Shown here one piece after another: positions 17,178-26,180 of a DNA stretch of 64,000 nt; position 1 is the first letter of the stretch; the number at the start of each line of letters is the position of its first letter. The notes beneath the pieces were generated by a model. It saw only the letters and a list, made by a program, of their open reading frames with translations. It made no database searches and had not been told where the DNA came from. A program made the position numbers and the translations under genes. Location: contig NZ_LAZX01000094.1 of the NCBI RefSeq assembly GCF_000980895.1, forward strand, positions 1,178,001 through 1,242,000, read 5' to 3'. Source of the DNA: Sphingomonas sp. Ag1. Lineage in GTDB: Bacteria > Pseudomonadota > Alphaproteobacteria > Sphingomonadales > Sphingomonadaceae.

Positions 17178-17933
17178 TCAGATCCCGGCATACCAGTCAT
17201 AGTCGACATTATCCTCCCAATAGCCGCCCCTGCCCTTGCCGATCCCGGCCAGGCTGGCGACCGCGGTGGCACGCATCAGATATTTGGCGTGCTTGTAGCC
17301 CAGTTGCCGCTCGACCCTGAGGCGGCACGGCGCCCCGTTCATCACCGGTAGGAAGCGGTCGTTCAGCGCCCAGGCCAGGATCGTCTGCGGGTGAAACGCG
17401 TCCACCAGATCGATCGACTCATAATAAGGCGCCCCGCCATACATGTCGGCGCAGGTGAACACGATGTAGCGCGCGCCGTCGCGCATCCCCGCCGCCTTCA
17501 GCACATCGCCCAGCTTCGGCCCCTGCCATTTGGCAATCGCGCTCCACCCCTCGACGCAATCGTGCCGCGTGATCTGCGCGCGCTGCGGAAAGGCGGCAAG
17601 GTCGGTCAGCGCCAGCGACAGCGGCCGCGCTACCAGCCCGTCGACCTGCAGTCGCCAGTCGGCAAACCGGCCCTCGCGCAGCGCATCATATTCGGGCGTT
17701 CCAGGGTCACGTGTGCCGTTGGGCCGGAAGAAGGGCGATCTTTGCTCCGGCGTGAACTCGGGCGCCAATGCGTTGCGGTCGACCAGCGCGCGTTGCAGCC
17801 CGCGCTGCATATCCTCCCCCATGAACAGGATGCGGCGCGCGGCGGGATGCTCGAGCACCCTGTCGCACCCCGCCAGCATCGCCGCGCCGCCAGCCACGCC
17901 GCCGGCGATCAGGCCGCGTCGTCCGACGATCAT
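17178..17933 (-). CDS. Sulfite-oxidase-fold molybdopterin oxidoreductase, periplasmic
   Basis: 251 residues. The N-terminus MIVGRRGLIAGG carries an RR motif and a lipobox-like LAGC (Cys22), so Tat export with possible lipidation is predicted. The catalytic domain shows the molybdenum-ligating Cys in TRHDCVEGWSAIAKW and FTCADMYGGAPYYESIDL and PCRLRVERQLGYKHAKYL, as in MsrP/YedY-like members of the sulfite oxidase family. Substrates in this family include sulfite and methionine sulfoxide; the one here is unknown. The ATG overlaps the stop of the cytochrome b gene (ATGA), which probably supplies or takes electrons. Confidence 0.88.
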   Translation of the reverse strand: MIVGRRGLIAGGVAGGAAMLAGCDRVLEHPAARRILFMGEDMQRGLQRALVDRNALAPEFTPEQRSPFFRPNGTRDPGTPEYDALREGRFADWRLQVDGLVARPLSLALTDLAAFPQRAQITRHDCVEGWSAIAKWQGPKLGDVLKAAGMRDGARYIVFTCADMYGGAPYYESIDLVDAFHPQTILAWALNDRFLPVMNGAPCRLRVERQLGYKHAKYLMRATAVASLAGIGKGRGGYWEDNVDYDWYAGI

Positions 17934-18628
17934 GGCCGCAGCTCCTCGGGCACCCGCCACCAGCCGGTGATCATCGCGCGCACCTCGTTGACCGGCCCGG
18001 CAAGGATCACCAGCGCCAGATGGCCGACGATGAACACGCTCAGCCCCACCATGCACAGGAAATGGATCGACCGCGCCGATTGCCGCCCGCCGAACAGGTC
18101 GAGCATCCAGGGGAAGCCGGCGTTCATCATCGGCGACAGCGCAATCCCGCTAAAAATCACCAGCGGCAACAGCACGAACACGACCGTCACGTACGACAGC
18201 TTCTGGAAGATATTGTACGCGGTCGGATCGGCCGGATCATGGAAACGCAGCGCCAGATGCTCGCGCACGTCCGCGGCCAGGTTGTGCGGCGACAAGTCGC
18301 GCCGCCGCACCCGCAGGTCCCGGGCGAAATGCCGGTTCAGCAGGCTGACGATCATATAGGCCAGCAGGCCAAAGCCCAGCACCAGCGCAAAGAACAGATG
18401 CCAGCGCCGCGACAGCGCCAGATTGTAGTTCGCCGGGATCGTCAGCCAGGCGGGAAAGCGCGGCAGCTCCAGCCACGCCGCATCGAAGTTCGCGCCATAG
18501 CGCCCCCAGTACAATCGCGGATGCGCGTTGGAGATGCCCAGCCCCGATCCGATCAGCACGAAAATCGCAACCGCATTGATCCAATGCCACAATCGGGTGG
18601 CGAGACGGTGGCGGAAAACGGCGCGCAT
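17930..18628 (-). CDS. Cytochrome b561-type membrane subunit
   Basis: 232 residues with four hydrophobic segments and membrane His residues placed as in di-heme cytochrome b561/Ni-Fe hydrogenase cytochrome b proteins: RLWHWINA in the first, RRWHLFFAL in the second, and SIHFLCMV plus VGHLALVI in the last. It should transfer electrons between the quinone pool and the periplasmic molybdoenzyme encoded immediately downstream. An in-frame ATG at 18664 is an alternative start. This is a 4-helix partner, not the 6-helix MsrQ/YedZ usually paired with MsrP. Confidence 0.85.
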   Translation of the reverse strand: MRAVFRHRLATRLWHWINAVAIFVLIGSGLGISNAHPRLYWGRYGANFDAAWLELPRFPAWLTIPANYNLALSRRWHLFFALVLGFGLLAYMIVSLLNRHFARDLRVRRRDLSPHNLAADVREHLALRFHDPADPTAYNIFQKLSYVTVVFVLLPLVIFSGIALSPMMNAGFPWMLDLFGGRQSARSIHFLCMVGLSVFIVGHLALVILAGPVNEVRAMITGWWRVPEELRP

Positions 18629-18708
18629 CGGCCGCAGGCTACCATCATTCCGCGCGGCGTCCATCCGTGGCCGATTGTCGCCGGAAGGCGGCCGCGCCGC
18701 CGCCGAAA

Positions 18709-19467
18709 TCAGCCGTAGGCGCGCCAGAAAAAAACGATCGTCGTCGCGCCCGACAGCAGCAGCGTCCACCACCGGATCACCGCCGCGGGCAGCATCTTGC
18801 CGATCACCGCCCCAGCCCAGCCGCCGACCAGCGCCCCGATCAGCATCGGCACCGCGGATCCCCAGTGGATCATCCCAGCCGCGACAAAAACGATCGCCGC
18901 CGCGGCATTGGCCACCGCCAGCATCAGCGTGCGCGGCGCGAACATCGCCCGCGGGTCCATCCCGGCGAGCAGGCCATAGGTCGCTGTCATCATCAGCCCG
19001 ACGCCGCCGCCGAAATAGCCGCCATAAATGCCCAGCAGCGCCTGCGCCGCGATCAGCGTGCGCCCGCCAATTGTCACTCGCTGCGCGAGCCACACGGACG
19101 CGCGCTTGCCGATCGCCAGCACGACAAAGGCGTAAAGCACCAGCCACGGCACGATCACGTCGAACGTGGTCGCCGGCGTCAGCACCAGCAACATGCTGCC
19201 GACCAGCCCCGCGACGAACGTCACCCAGCCAAGCACGCGCAGGTCGACGCCGCCCAGCGGCGTGCGCTCATGCCGGAACGACCAGCTGCTCATCGCCGCG
19301 CCCGGCAGGACAGCAAAATTGGAGGTCGAATTGGCGATGTTCGCCGGCAGCCCGATGGCAAGCAGCGCCGGCATGGTCGCGAACGATCCGCCGCCGGCGA
19401 GCGCATTCATGGCGCCGCCCAGGAATCCGGCACCGGTGACAAGGGCAATAATGGCAAGATCAGGCAC
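18709..19467 (-). CDS. TSUP (TauE/SafE) family permease
   Basis: 252 residues from a GTG at 19467; an ATG at 19488 would add seven residues. About eight hydrophobic segments with the two family repeats GFLGGAMNALAGGGSF and LLGIYGGYFGGGVGLMM. Members export or import small organic or inorganic sulfur anions (sulfite, sulfoacetate, sulfolactate and others). The neighbouring sulfite-oxidase-like enzyme makes a sulfur compound attractive, but this is inference from position only. Confidence 0.85.
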   Translation of the reverse strand: MPDLAIIALVTGAGFLGGAMNALAGGGSFATMPALLAIGLPANIANSTSNFAVLPGAAMSSWSFRHERTPLGGVDLRVLGWVTFVAGLVGSMLLVLTPATTFDVIVPWLVLYAFVVLAIGKRASVWLAQRVTIGGRTLIAAQALLGIYGGYFGGGVGLMMTATYGLLAGMDPRAMFAPRTLMLAVANAAAAIVFVAAGMIHWGSAVPMLIGALVGGWAGAVIGKMLPAAVIRWWTLLLSGATTIVFFWRAYG

Positions 19468-19543
19468 GCGCGGCTCTTTGCCGCGCATGCCCTGCTTGTC
19501 GAGGGGCCGTGTTGCCGCGACGGACCGCGCGGCCCCCCGCGAA

Positions 19544-20368
19544 TCAGATTCGGCTGGTACCCGTATAGGCGAACAGCAGGTCGGCATCCTCCGACGCATG
19601 GAGCAGCTCGGGACCCGTCACCATCACGCACTCGCCCGCGCGCCAGGCAACGCCGCCAACCACACCCTCGCCGCGGATCGGCACCAGCCACCCGCTCTTG
19701 CCCTCAGGAAGGTCGATCTCGCGCTTGCCGCCGCCCCAGCGTTCCAGCACGAACTTGGGCCCTTCGACCAGGATCGTTCGCCCCGGCGCAATCTCGCCCG
19801 GCCGCGGCGGCGCGACATAGGGCTGCAGGTCGGCGACCGCGATGCCGTCATCCAGATGCAATTCACGCGGTCGGCCATAATCGTACAGGCGATAGGTCGT
19901 GTCGGAATTCTGCTGCACCTCGATCAGCGTCAGTCCAGCGCCGATCGCGTGGACCACGCCGGAATGCGAGTAATAGAAGTCGCCCGCCTTCACCGGCTTC
20001 CAGTCGAGCTTGTCCTCGATCGACCCGTCCAGCGCGCTCTGGCGCAATTCGTCCGCGGTCATCGGCTGCTTTGGCCCGATCGCGATCGTCGAATCGGGCT
20101 CGGCATCCAGGATCAGCCAGCATTCGTCCTTGCCGCGCGGCAGGCCGCGCTTCTGCGCCTCCTCGTCCGACGGGTGATCCTGCACCGACAGCTTCTCGCT
20201 GGTGAACAGATATTTGATCAGCAATTCCGGCTCTTCGGGATGCGGCGACTGGAACCACACCTCACCGATCGGTTCCCCCCCGGGGGCCGGATCGGGAAAT
20301 CCCGGGTACAGCCTATGCCGCCCCCACGGCTTCTCGACCCGCTTGGTGGCCAGCAAGGTTGCAGTCAT
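19544..20368 (-). CDS. Class I mannose-6-phosphate isomerase
   Basis: 274 residues from the ATG at 20368 (GGGAC upstream). Cupin-fold type I phosphomannose isomerase with the zinc site motif KLSVQDHPSDEEAQ, GKDECW and the catalytic region SGVVHAIGAGLTLIEVQQNSD. It interconverts mannose-6-P and fructose-6-P and so feeds GDP-mannose synthesis, which could serve the exopolysaccharide locus at the right end of the window. It is divergent from bamD. Confidence 0.9.
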   Translation of the reverse strand: MTATLLATKRVEKPWGRHRLYPGFPDPAPGGEPIGEVWFQSPHPEEPELLIKYLFTSEKLSVQDHPSDEEAQKRGLPRGKDECWLILDAEPDSTIAIGPKQPMTADELRQSALDGSIEDKLDWKPVKAGDFYYSHSGVVHAIGAGLTLIEVQQNSDTTYRLYDYGRPRELHLDDGIAVADLQPYVAPPRPGEIAPGRTILVEGPKFVLERWGGGKREIDLPEGKSGWLVPIRGEGVVGGVAWRAGECVMVTGPELLHASEDADLLFAYTGTSRI

Positions 20369-20488
20369 ATGAGGTCCCATAATGATAAGGCTTAGTCCTA
20401 TCCGCCGAACGCCGCCGCCCTCAATGCGTTTCATTCACGACGTTTCAGCATTGTTCGCGTGCGCGGCCCTGCGCTAAAGGCCACAACG

Positions 20489-21538
20489 ATGCGTAAACTC
20501 CCGTCCCGTCCGCTCGTCGCCCTGCTCCTTGCGGCGATGGCACTGCCGATCGCAGGTTGTGCGCGTAATCGCGCCGCCGGCGATCTCCCGTACGTCGCGC
20601 GCGACGTGGGCACCTTGTACACCGCGGCCCGGCAGAAGCTGGACCAGGGCCAGTACAAATTGGCGGCGGCGCTGTTCGACGAGGTGGAGCGCCAGCACCC
20701 TTATTCGGTCTGGGCCCGCCGGGCGCAGCTGATGGGCGCGTTCAGCAACTATCTGGCGAAAAATTATACGGAGGCGATCCAGGGCGCACAGCGCTTCCTG
20801 TCGGTCCACCCGGGCAATCGCGACGCTCCCTACGCTTATTACCTCATCGCGATCAGCTATTATGAGCAGATCAACGACGTCACGCGCGATCAGAAGATCA
20901 CCGCGCAGGCACAGGATGCGCTGGGCGAGCTCACCCGCCGCTATCCCAACAGCCGCTATGCCGCGGACGCCCGGCTGAAAATGGATCTCGTGCGCGATCA
21001 CCTCGCCGGCAAGGAAATGGAGATCGGCCGTTTCTACGAACGGCGTGGCCAGTGGCTGGCGGCAACGCTGCGCTTCCGCAAGGTGATCGACGATTATCAG
21101 ACCACCACCCACACGCCGGAGGCGCTGATGCGCCTGACCGAGACCTATCTGGCGCTCGGCGTGCGCGAGGAGGCAAAGCGCGCCGCGGCGGTGCTCGGCG
21201 CCAACTATCCCGAAACCTGGTGGTACAAGCGCGCCTACGATCTGCTGGGCGAGAACCCGACCACGCCGATTCGTCCGCTCGCCCCGGGCGAGCAGATCAT
21301 TCCCCAGGCGACCGTCCCCGCGCCCGAGGCGCCGATCCGCAAGGAGGTGGAGGTGCTGCCGGTCGAGGAAACGCCCACGCCGCGTGCCGAGGCGCCGGGC
21401 GCCCCGACGCCGGCAACCACCAGCGGCGGCGCCGGCGCGACGCCGGGTGGCAACGCCCCGTCCACCGCGACGCCGACCGGCGTGCAGCCGGGCACGCCCC
21501 CCGCTCCAGCGGACGTCCCGCCGCCGCAGGACCAGTGA
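20489..21538 (+). CDS. bamD: Outer membrane assembly lipoprotein BamD with long Pro/Thr tail
   Basis: 349 residues from the ATG at 20489 with AAAGG upstream. Lipobox PIAGC (Cys about 24), then five TPR-like repeats: LYTAARQKLDQGQYKLAAAL, DEVERQHPYSVWA and GELTRRYPNSRYAADAR are typical of BamD/ComL. BamD links BamA to the other lipoproteins of the beta-barrel assembly machine. The conserved part ends near residue 270. A tail of about 80 residues rich in Pro, Ala, Thr and Gly follows, which most BamD proteins lack. recN starts 49 bp downstream. Confidence 0.95.
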   Translation: MRKLPSRPLVALLLAAMALPIAGCARNRAAGDLPYVARDVGTLYTAARQKLDQGQYKLAAALFDEVERQHPYSVWARRAQLMGAFSNYLAKNYTEAIQGAQRFLSVHPGNRDAPYAYYLIAISYYEQINDVTRDQKITAQAQDALGELTRRYPNSRYAADARLKMDLVRDHLAGKEMEIGRFYERRGQWLAATLRFRKVIDDYQTTTHTPEALMRLTETYLALGVREEAKRAAAVLGANYPETWWYKRAYDLLGENPTTPIRPLAPGEQIIPQATVPAPEAPIRKEVEVLPVEETPTPRAEAPGAPTPATTSGGAGATPGGNAPSTATPTGVQPGTPPAPADVPPPQDQ

Positions 21539-21587
21539 GCGCAGCACCGCTGATGCACCGCCCGGCCGTTCGGGCGTTGGGCCCTTC

Positions 21588-23243
21588 ATGCTGACGGCGC
21601 TCTCGATTCGCGATGTGGTCCTGATCGAGGCGCTTGACCTCGATTTCGGCCCCGGGCTTGGCGTGCTCACCGGTGAAACCGGCGCGGGCAAGTCGATCCT
21701 GCTCGACGCGCTCGGCCTGGCGCTCGGCGCACGCGGCGACAGCGGACTCGTGCGGCACGGCGCGGCGCAGGCCAGCGTCACCGCCACCTTCGATCCGCCC
21801 GCCGGCATCGCCGCGCTGCTCGACGACAACGGGCTTGAGGCGGAGGATAGCGAACCGCTGATCATCCGCCGGGTGGTGAAGGCGGACGGCGGCAGCCGCG
21901 GGTTCGTCAACAATCAGCCCGCCTCGGCTGCGCTCCTGCGCGAACTCGGCAGCCGGCTAGTCGAGATCCACGGCCAGCACGACGATCGCGGCCTGCTCAA
22001 CCCGCGCGGCCACCGTGCGCTTCTCGATACCTTCGCGCGACTCGACACCGCAGGCGTCGCTGCCGCCTGGCACGACTGGCGCGCCGCCGAAGCGTCGCTG
22101 GCGTCGGCGCGGGACGAAATCGAGACTGCCGCCCGCGATCGCGAGTGGCTCGACCACGCCGTCACCGAACTCGATTCGCTCGCGCCCGAGCCCGGCGAGG
22201 AGGAAACGCTCGCCGAGCGCCGGCGCATCATGCAACGGTCGGAAAAGATCGCCGAGGATCTGAACGCGCTCGTCGACGCGCTCGACGGCTCGGACGGCGC
22301 ACTGGCCAGGATGCGCCAGGCAGCGCGCATCCTCGACCGAATCGCCCCCGACCATCCGGCGCTGACCGAGGCGCTGGCCGCGCTCGACCGTGCGATGGTG
22401 GAAACGGGCAACGCCGGCGATCAGGTGAGCGAGGCCAGCCGCGCGCTGGCGTTCGACCCCCGCGACCTCGAACAGGACGAGGCGCGGCTGTTCGACCTGC
22501 GCGGCATGGCCCGCAAGCACCGCGTACAGCCCGATGATCTCGCCGCTTTGGCCGATGAATTGCGCGAGCGCCGCGACCGGCTCGAGGCGGGTGAGGAAGG
22601 CATCGCCGCACTGGAGCAGCGCGCGCGGGCGGCGCGCGACCTCTATCTCGCCGCCGCCGCGTCCCTGTCCACGGCACGCGCGGCCGCCGCCGAGCGGCTC
22701 GACGTCGCGGTCGCTGGCGAGCTTCCCCCGCTCAAGCTCGATGCCGCGCGTTTCCGCACCACCATCGCGCCGCTGCCCGAGGATCTCTGGGGCCCGGCCG
22801 GCCAGGATCGGGTCGAGTTCGAGATCGCGACCAATCCCGGCGCGCCCTTCGGCGCACTGATCAAGATCGCGTCCGGCGGCGAACTGTCACGCTTCATCCT
22901 CGCGCTGAAGGTCGCGCTCGCGGAAGAAGGCGGCGCGGCAACGATGATCTTTGACGAAATCGATCGCGGCGTCGGTGGCGCGGTCGCCTCGGCGATCGGG
23001 GAGCGGCTGCATCGCCTCGCCACGCAGGCGCAGCTGCTGGTGGTCACCCACTCGCCACAGGTCGCCGCCCGCGGTGCCGCGCATCTGCTGATCGCCAAGC
23101 GCAATGACGGCATCGTCACGCGCACCGGCGTGCGTCAGCTCGACAATTCGGAACGGCGCGAGGAAATCGCCCGGATGCTGTCCGGCGCGACGATCACCGA
23201 CGAGGCCCGGGCGCAGGCCGACCGCCTCATCGAAACAGCCTGA
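21588..23243 (+). CDS. recN: DNA repair protein RecN
   Basis: 551 residues. SMC-like ATPase: Walker A GETGAGKSI near the N-terminus, long coiled-coil arms rich in Glu/Arg/Ala (about residues 150-360), signature ASGGELSRFILALK and Walker B MIFDEIDRGVGG, then VVTHSPQVAA. RecN acts early in double-strand break repair and is usually SOS-regulated. The bamD-recN neighbourhood is conserved in alphaproteobacteria. Much longer upstream frames exist but start inside bamD, and the MLTALSI start fits the family. Confidence 0.97.
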   Translation: MLTALSIRDVVLIEALDLDFGPGLGVLTGETGAGKSILLDALGLALGARGDSGLVRHGAAQASVTATFDPPAGIAALLDDNGLEAEDSEPLIIRRVVKADGGSRGFVNNQPASAALLRELGSRLVEIHGQHDDRGLLNPRGHRALLDTFARLDTAGVAAAWHDWRAAEASLASARDEIETAARDREWLDHAVTELDSLAPEPGEEETLAERRRIMQRSEKIAEDLNALVDALDGSDGALARMRQAARILDRIAPDHPALTEALAALDRAMVETGNAGDQVSEASRALAFDPRDLEQDEARLFDLRGMARKHRVQPDDLAALADELRERRDRLEAGEEGIAALEQRARAARDLYLAAAASLSTARAAAAERLDVAVAGELPPLKLDAARFRTTIAPLPEDLWGPAGQDRVEFEIATNPGAPFGALIKIASGGELSRFILALKVALAEEGGAATMIFDEIDRGVGGAVASAIGERLHRLATQAQLLVVTHSPQVAARGAAHLLIAKRNDGIVTRTGVRQLDNSERREEIARMLSGATITDEARAQADRLIETA

Positions 23244-23303
23244 TCGGAAACGCCTAAGGTCGGCACCGGGGCTCATCACCCCGGCACCATTCTCGCTCGC
23301 TGC

Positions 23304-24422
23304 TCAGACCCGCATCGGCATCAGCACGTACAACGCCGGCGCCTTGTCATTCTCGCGGATCAGCGTCGGCGCCGCCGCATCGGCCAGGTGCACCTCGACC
23401 ACGTCGCCATCGATCTGGCCCAGGATGTCCATCAGATACCGGCTGTTGAAGCCGATCTCGAACGGTGCGGCGACATATTCGCCGGGCACTTCCTCGGCTG
23501 CGGTGCCATTCTCCGGGCTCGTCACCGACAGCGTGATCTTGTCGCGATCCAGCGCCATCTTCACCGCGCGGGTCTTCTCGGTGGCGATGGTCGACACGCG
23601 ATCCACGCCCTCCATGAACGCCGACGGGTCGAGCTTCAGGATCTTGTCGTTGCCGGTCGGGATGACGCGGCTGTAATCCGGGAAGGTACCATCGATCAGC
23701 TTGGACGTCAGGATCGCCTGACCCAGGTCGAACCGGATCTTGGTGCCGCTCAGCGACACGCCGACCGAACCGTCCACCTCATCGAGCAGCTTGCGCAACT
23801 CCGCCACGCACTTCCGCGGCACGATCACATCCGGCATGTTCTCCGCGCCTTCGGGCCGCGGCAACGTGACGCGCGCCAGGCGATGGCCATCGGTCGCGGC
23901 AGCCTTCAGCACCGGCTGCGATCCGCCATCCTCCGACACGTGGAGGAAGATGCCGTTCAGATAATAACGCGTTTCCTCGGTCGAGATCGCAAATCGCGTC
24001 TTGTCGATGATCTGCTTCAGCGCCTCAGCCGGCATCTCGAACTGGGTCGGCAGCTCGCCCTCGGCGATCACCGGAAAATCGTCCCGCGGCAGCGTCGCGA
24101 GCGAGAATCGCGCCCGCCCGGCGACGATCGTCATCCGGCCGTCGGCGGCGCTCAGCGACACCTGCGCGCCCTCGGGCAGCTTGCGCGCAATGTCGAACAG
24201 CGTGTGCGCCGACACGGTGGTCGCGCCCGGCTGTTCCACGGATGCCGCGACACTCTCGTTGATCTGCAGGTCGAGGTCGGTCGCCATCAGGCGCAGCGCA
24301 CCCTCGGCCGTCGCTTCGATCAGCACGTTGGACAGAATCGGAATGGTGTTGCGGCGTTCCACCACGGACTGGACATGGCTCAGCCCCTTCAGGAGCGTTG
24401 CGCGTTCGATCGTCGCCTTCAT
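23304..24422 (-). CDS. dnaN: DNA polymerase III beta sliding clamp
   Basis: 372 residues from MKATIERATLLKGL, the usual start; an in-frame ATG 13 codons earlier is not conserved. Three clamp domains with family motifs NTIPILSNVLIEA, LFDIARKLPEGA, YYLNGIFLH and the C-terminal ALYVLMPMRV. The homodimer encircles DNA and tethers the polymerase. It is not next to dnaA here and converges with recN, with a GC hairpin but no clear terminator in the 60-bp gap. Confidence 0.97.
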   Translation of the reverse strand: MKATIERATLLKGLSHVQSVVERRNTIPILSNVLIEATAEGALRLMATDLDLQINESVAASVEQPGATTVSAHTLFDIARKLPEGAQVSLSAADGRMTIVAGRARFSLATLPRDDFPVIAEGELPTQFEMPAEALKQIIDKTRFAISTEETRYYLNGIFLHVSEDGGSQPVLKAAATDGHRLARVTLPRPEGAENMPDVIVPRKCVAELRKLLDEVDGSVGVSLSGTKIRFDLGQAILTSKLIDGTFPDYSRVIPTGNDKILKLDPSAFMEGVDRVSTIATEKTRAVKMALDRDKITLSVTSPENGTAAEEVPGEYVAAPFEIGFNSRYLMDILGQIDGDVVEVHLADAAAPTLIRENDKAPALYVLMPMRV

Positions 24423-24487
24423 CACTTCATCCCCCGGCCCGCCGGATTCGACCAGGGGCAACTCGCCCGTTTCCTAGCCAAACAGAA

Positions 24488-24513
24488 AGGGCCGGAGCAA
24501 GCGCCCCGGCCCT
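24488..24513 (-). terminator. Intrinsic terminator of the outer membrane protein gene
   Basis: 8-bp arms AGGGCCGG/CCGGCCCT followed on the minus strand by TTTCTGTTTGG. It lies 64 bp past the stop of the outer membrane protein and separates it from dnaN. Confidence 0.8.
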
Positions 24514-24577
24514 CTTTTCGGTGGATTGTTCACATCCACCGCCTGTCGGGCGCGGCCAACGGCCGCGCCCGTCCGCA

Positions 24578-25231
24578 TCAGAAGCGGAAGCCGAGGCCGG
24601 CCGCCACCTGGTGACGGTCGGTGTCAACGCCGAACGTGCCGGTCGTCGCGCCGTTCGGGTAACGCAGCTTCGCCTCGCCGTAGTTCGAGTAGCGATACTC
24701 GAGCTTGGCGTAGGTGTTCGGCGAGAGCGACTGCTCGACACCGGCACCCAGACGGAAACCGTCGAGGTTGAAGTTGCGGCCGGTCACCGTCGTGGTGTCG
24801 TCGCGGGTCAGGTCGAGGCGGGCGTTGGTGTAGCCGACCTTGCCGTAGATCAGCGTGGTCGGGGCGGCGATCACGCCGATACGGCCACCGATGTACAGGT
24901 CACGGCCAGCCTTCACGCGGCCATAGCCGAAATCGTTCGGGTTGCGCGGATCGTTGGTCACCTTGCCGGTCGAACCGGTGATTTCGGCCTCGGCGCCAAC
25001 CACCAGGTTGTTGAACGCCACGTCATAGCCGATGTCGCCACCGTACAGGAAACCGTCGCTGCCCTGATCGCCACGGATCAGAGAATCCTGCGTGTCGCCG
25101 GGGCGCAGCGCGTCATAGCCCAGGATCACGCCGGCGCGCGGGCCGGTGAACGGGCCGGCGTCCTGCGCAGCAGCCGGAACAGCAACGGCAGCGGTGGTGG
25201 CGGCGAGCGTCGCCAGGATAAGCTTACGCAT
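24578..25231 (-). CDS. Outer membrane beta-barrel protein
   Basis: 217 residues from the ATG at 25231 (GGAG upstream). Signal peptide MRKLILATLAATTAAVAVPAAAQ. Alternating amphipathic strands (YGGDIGYDVAFNNLVVGAEAEI, YIGGRIGVIA, LIYGKVGYTNARL, YAKLEYRYSNY) end with GLGFRF, the C-terminal Phe signature recognised by the Bam complex. It resembles small 8-strand barrels (Opa/OmpA-like porin family). No OmpA peptidoglycan domain is present. It has its own terminator and a long 5' region, suggesting strong independent expression. Confidence 0.88.
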   Translation of the reverse strand: MRKLILATLAATTAAVAVPAAAQDAGPFTGPRAGVILGYDALRPGDTQDSLIRGDQGSDGFLYGGDIGYDVAFNNLVVGAEAEITGSTGKVTNDPRNPNDFGYGRVKAGRDLYIGGRIGVIAAPTTLIYGKVGYTNARLDLTRDDTTTVTGRNFNLDGFRLGAGVEQSLSPNTYAKLEYRYSNYGEAKLRYPNGATTGTFGVDTDRHQVAAGLGFRF

Positions 25232-25320
25232 AAACAACTCCATTTGCGTTTCCGTCCCACAAGCGTGGGCGGGTGACGGTCAAATGATGAATTTCGCGGG
25301 CCGTTGCATGAACCTCAGAT

Positions 25321-25341
25321 AAACAAGGATTTTCGTTGTTT
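25321..25341. repeat. Inverted repeat upstream of the outer membrane protein gene
   Basis: AAACAA (25321-25326) and TTGTTT (25336-25341) with a 9-bp spacer, about 90 bp upstream of the outer membrane protein start, in an AT-rich island. It may be an operator or 5' UTR hairpin. The rest of the 283-bp gap (25232-25514) holds no gene that I can support. Confidence 0.35.
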
Positions 25342-25514
25342 TTGCGCCACAGGGGCTTGAACAACGATCCTGCCGACCTATCCGGACAAGCCATTTGTTT
25401 CGTTGGAACCTCGCTCGGACACGCGACGTCTTGACGACCGGTTTGACTGTTTTCGCGCGCGCCCGATCGGCAAAAATCGTTGCTTTCGCGTCCCGTCCGA
25501 CCAAAAGCAGCGCC

Positions 25515-26156
25515 ATGGCAATCGATCCCACCCAGCGGCGTGGCCGCGATTTCGTCGCCCGTCACGGCGAAACCGTCTTCAACGCCGCGCGCCGGCTGCA
25601 GGGGGATGCCCCGCACACCCCCCTCACCCGCGCCGGCTTCGCTCAGGCGGAGGAGATGGGCCGCGCGCTGCGTGCGCATCTCGGCGCCAGGCCGAAGCTG
25701 ACCATGTGGGCCTCCTCGACGGGTCGCGCGCTGCAGACGCTGGCGATCATTGCCGAGCATCTCGAACTCGACTGGCACGATGCGCGCCACGACGACCGGC
25801 TGATCGAAATCGGCATGGGCGCATGGGGTGGCCGTTATTACGCCGATGTCGTCGATGAAGTCGGCCCGGTAATCGACGAACGTGGGCTGCTGCGCTGCGC
25901 CCCCGACGGCGAGCGCTATGAGGCGATTGCGACGCGGGTCGGCGGCTGGCTCGCCGATACCGCTGACGACGATGGCGATCGGCTGGTCATCATGCATGGA
26001 ATCTCCAGCCGCGTGATGCGCGGGGTGATGACGGGTGCGCCGATCGATCCGTGCGGCGCGCCGGTGCTGCCCGGCCACCCACAGGGCACGGTGACGATGA
26101 TCGAGCGCGGCCGCGAGACGGTGGTGCATCTGGGCACCGGCCACGCCCCGGCCTGA
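25515..26156 (+). CDS. Histidine phosphatase family protein
   Basis: 213 residues from MAIDPTQRRG. Phosphoglycerate-mutase-like fold with the catalytic RHGE motif (FVARHGETVFNAARRLQG), ASSTGRALQTLAII, LIEIGMGAWGG and the second His in LVIMHGISSRVMRG. The family transfers or removes phosphate through a phospho-His. The exact substrate (cobalamin precursor, sugar phosphate, phosphoglycerate or protein) cannot be assigned. A frame upstream to 25395 is open but lacks a ribosome site. Confidence 0.9.
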   Translation: MAIDPTQRRGRDFVARHGETVFNAARRLQGDAPHTPLTRAGFAQAEEMGRALRAHLGARPKLTMWASSTGRALQTLAIIAEHLELDWHDARHDDRLIEIGMGAWGGRYYADVVDEVGPVIDERGLLRCAPDGERYEAIATRVGGWLADTADDDGDRLVIMHGISSRVMRGVMTGAPIDPCGAPVLPGHPQGTVTMIERGRETVVHLGTGHAPA

Positions 26157-26180
26157 TCCTGGCCGCGTGGTCCTGTGAGC

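Noticed and set aside
15534..17351. 605-codon plus-strand frame across the SDR end and cfa
   Set aside because: It runs out of frame through a real SDR gene and antisense to cfa. No conserved domain is visible.
23244..23303. Terminator between recN and dnaN
   Set aside because: Only a 6-bp CCGGGG/CCCCGG hairpin without a U-run is present, too weak to call.
25405..25430. GGAAC-N17-CGTC upstream of the histidine phosphatase gene
   Set aside because: The -10 differs from the CGTT consensus of EcfG promoters. One near match in a GC-rich region is expected by chance, so I did not call it.
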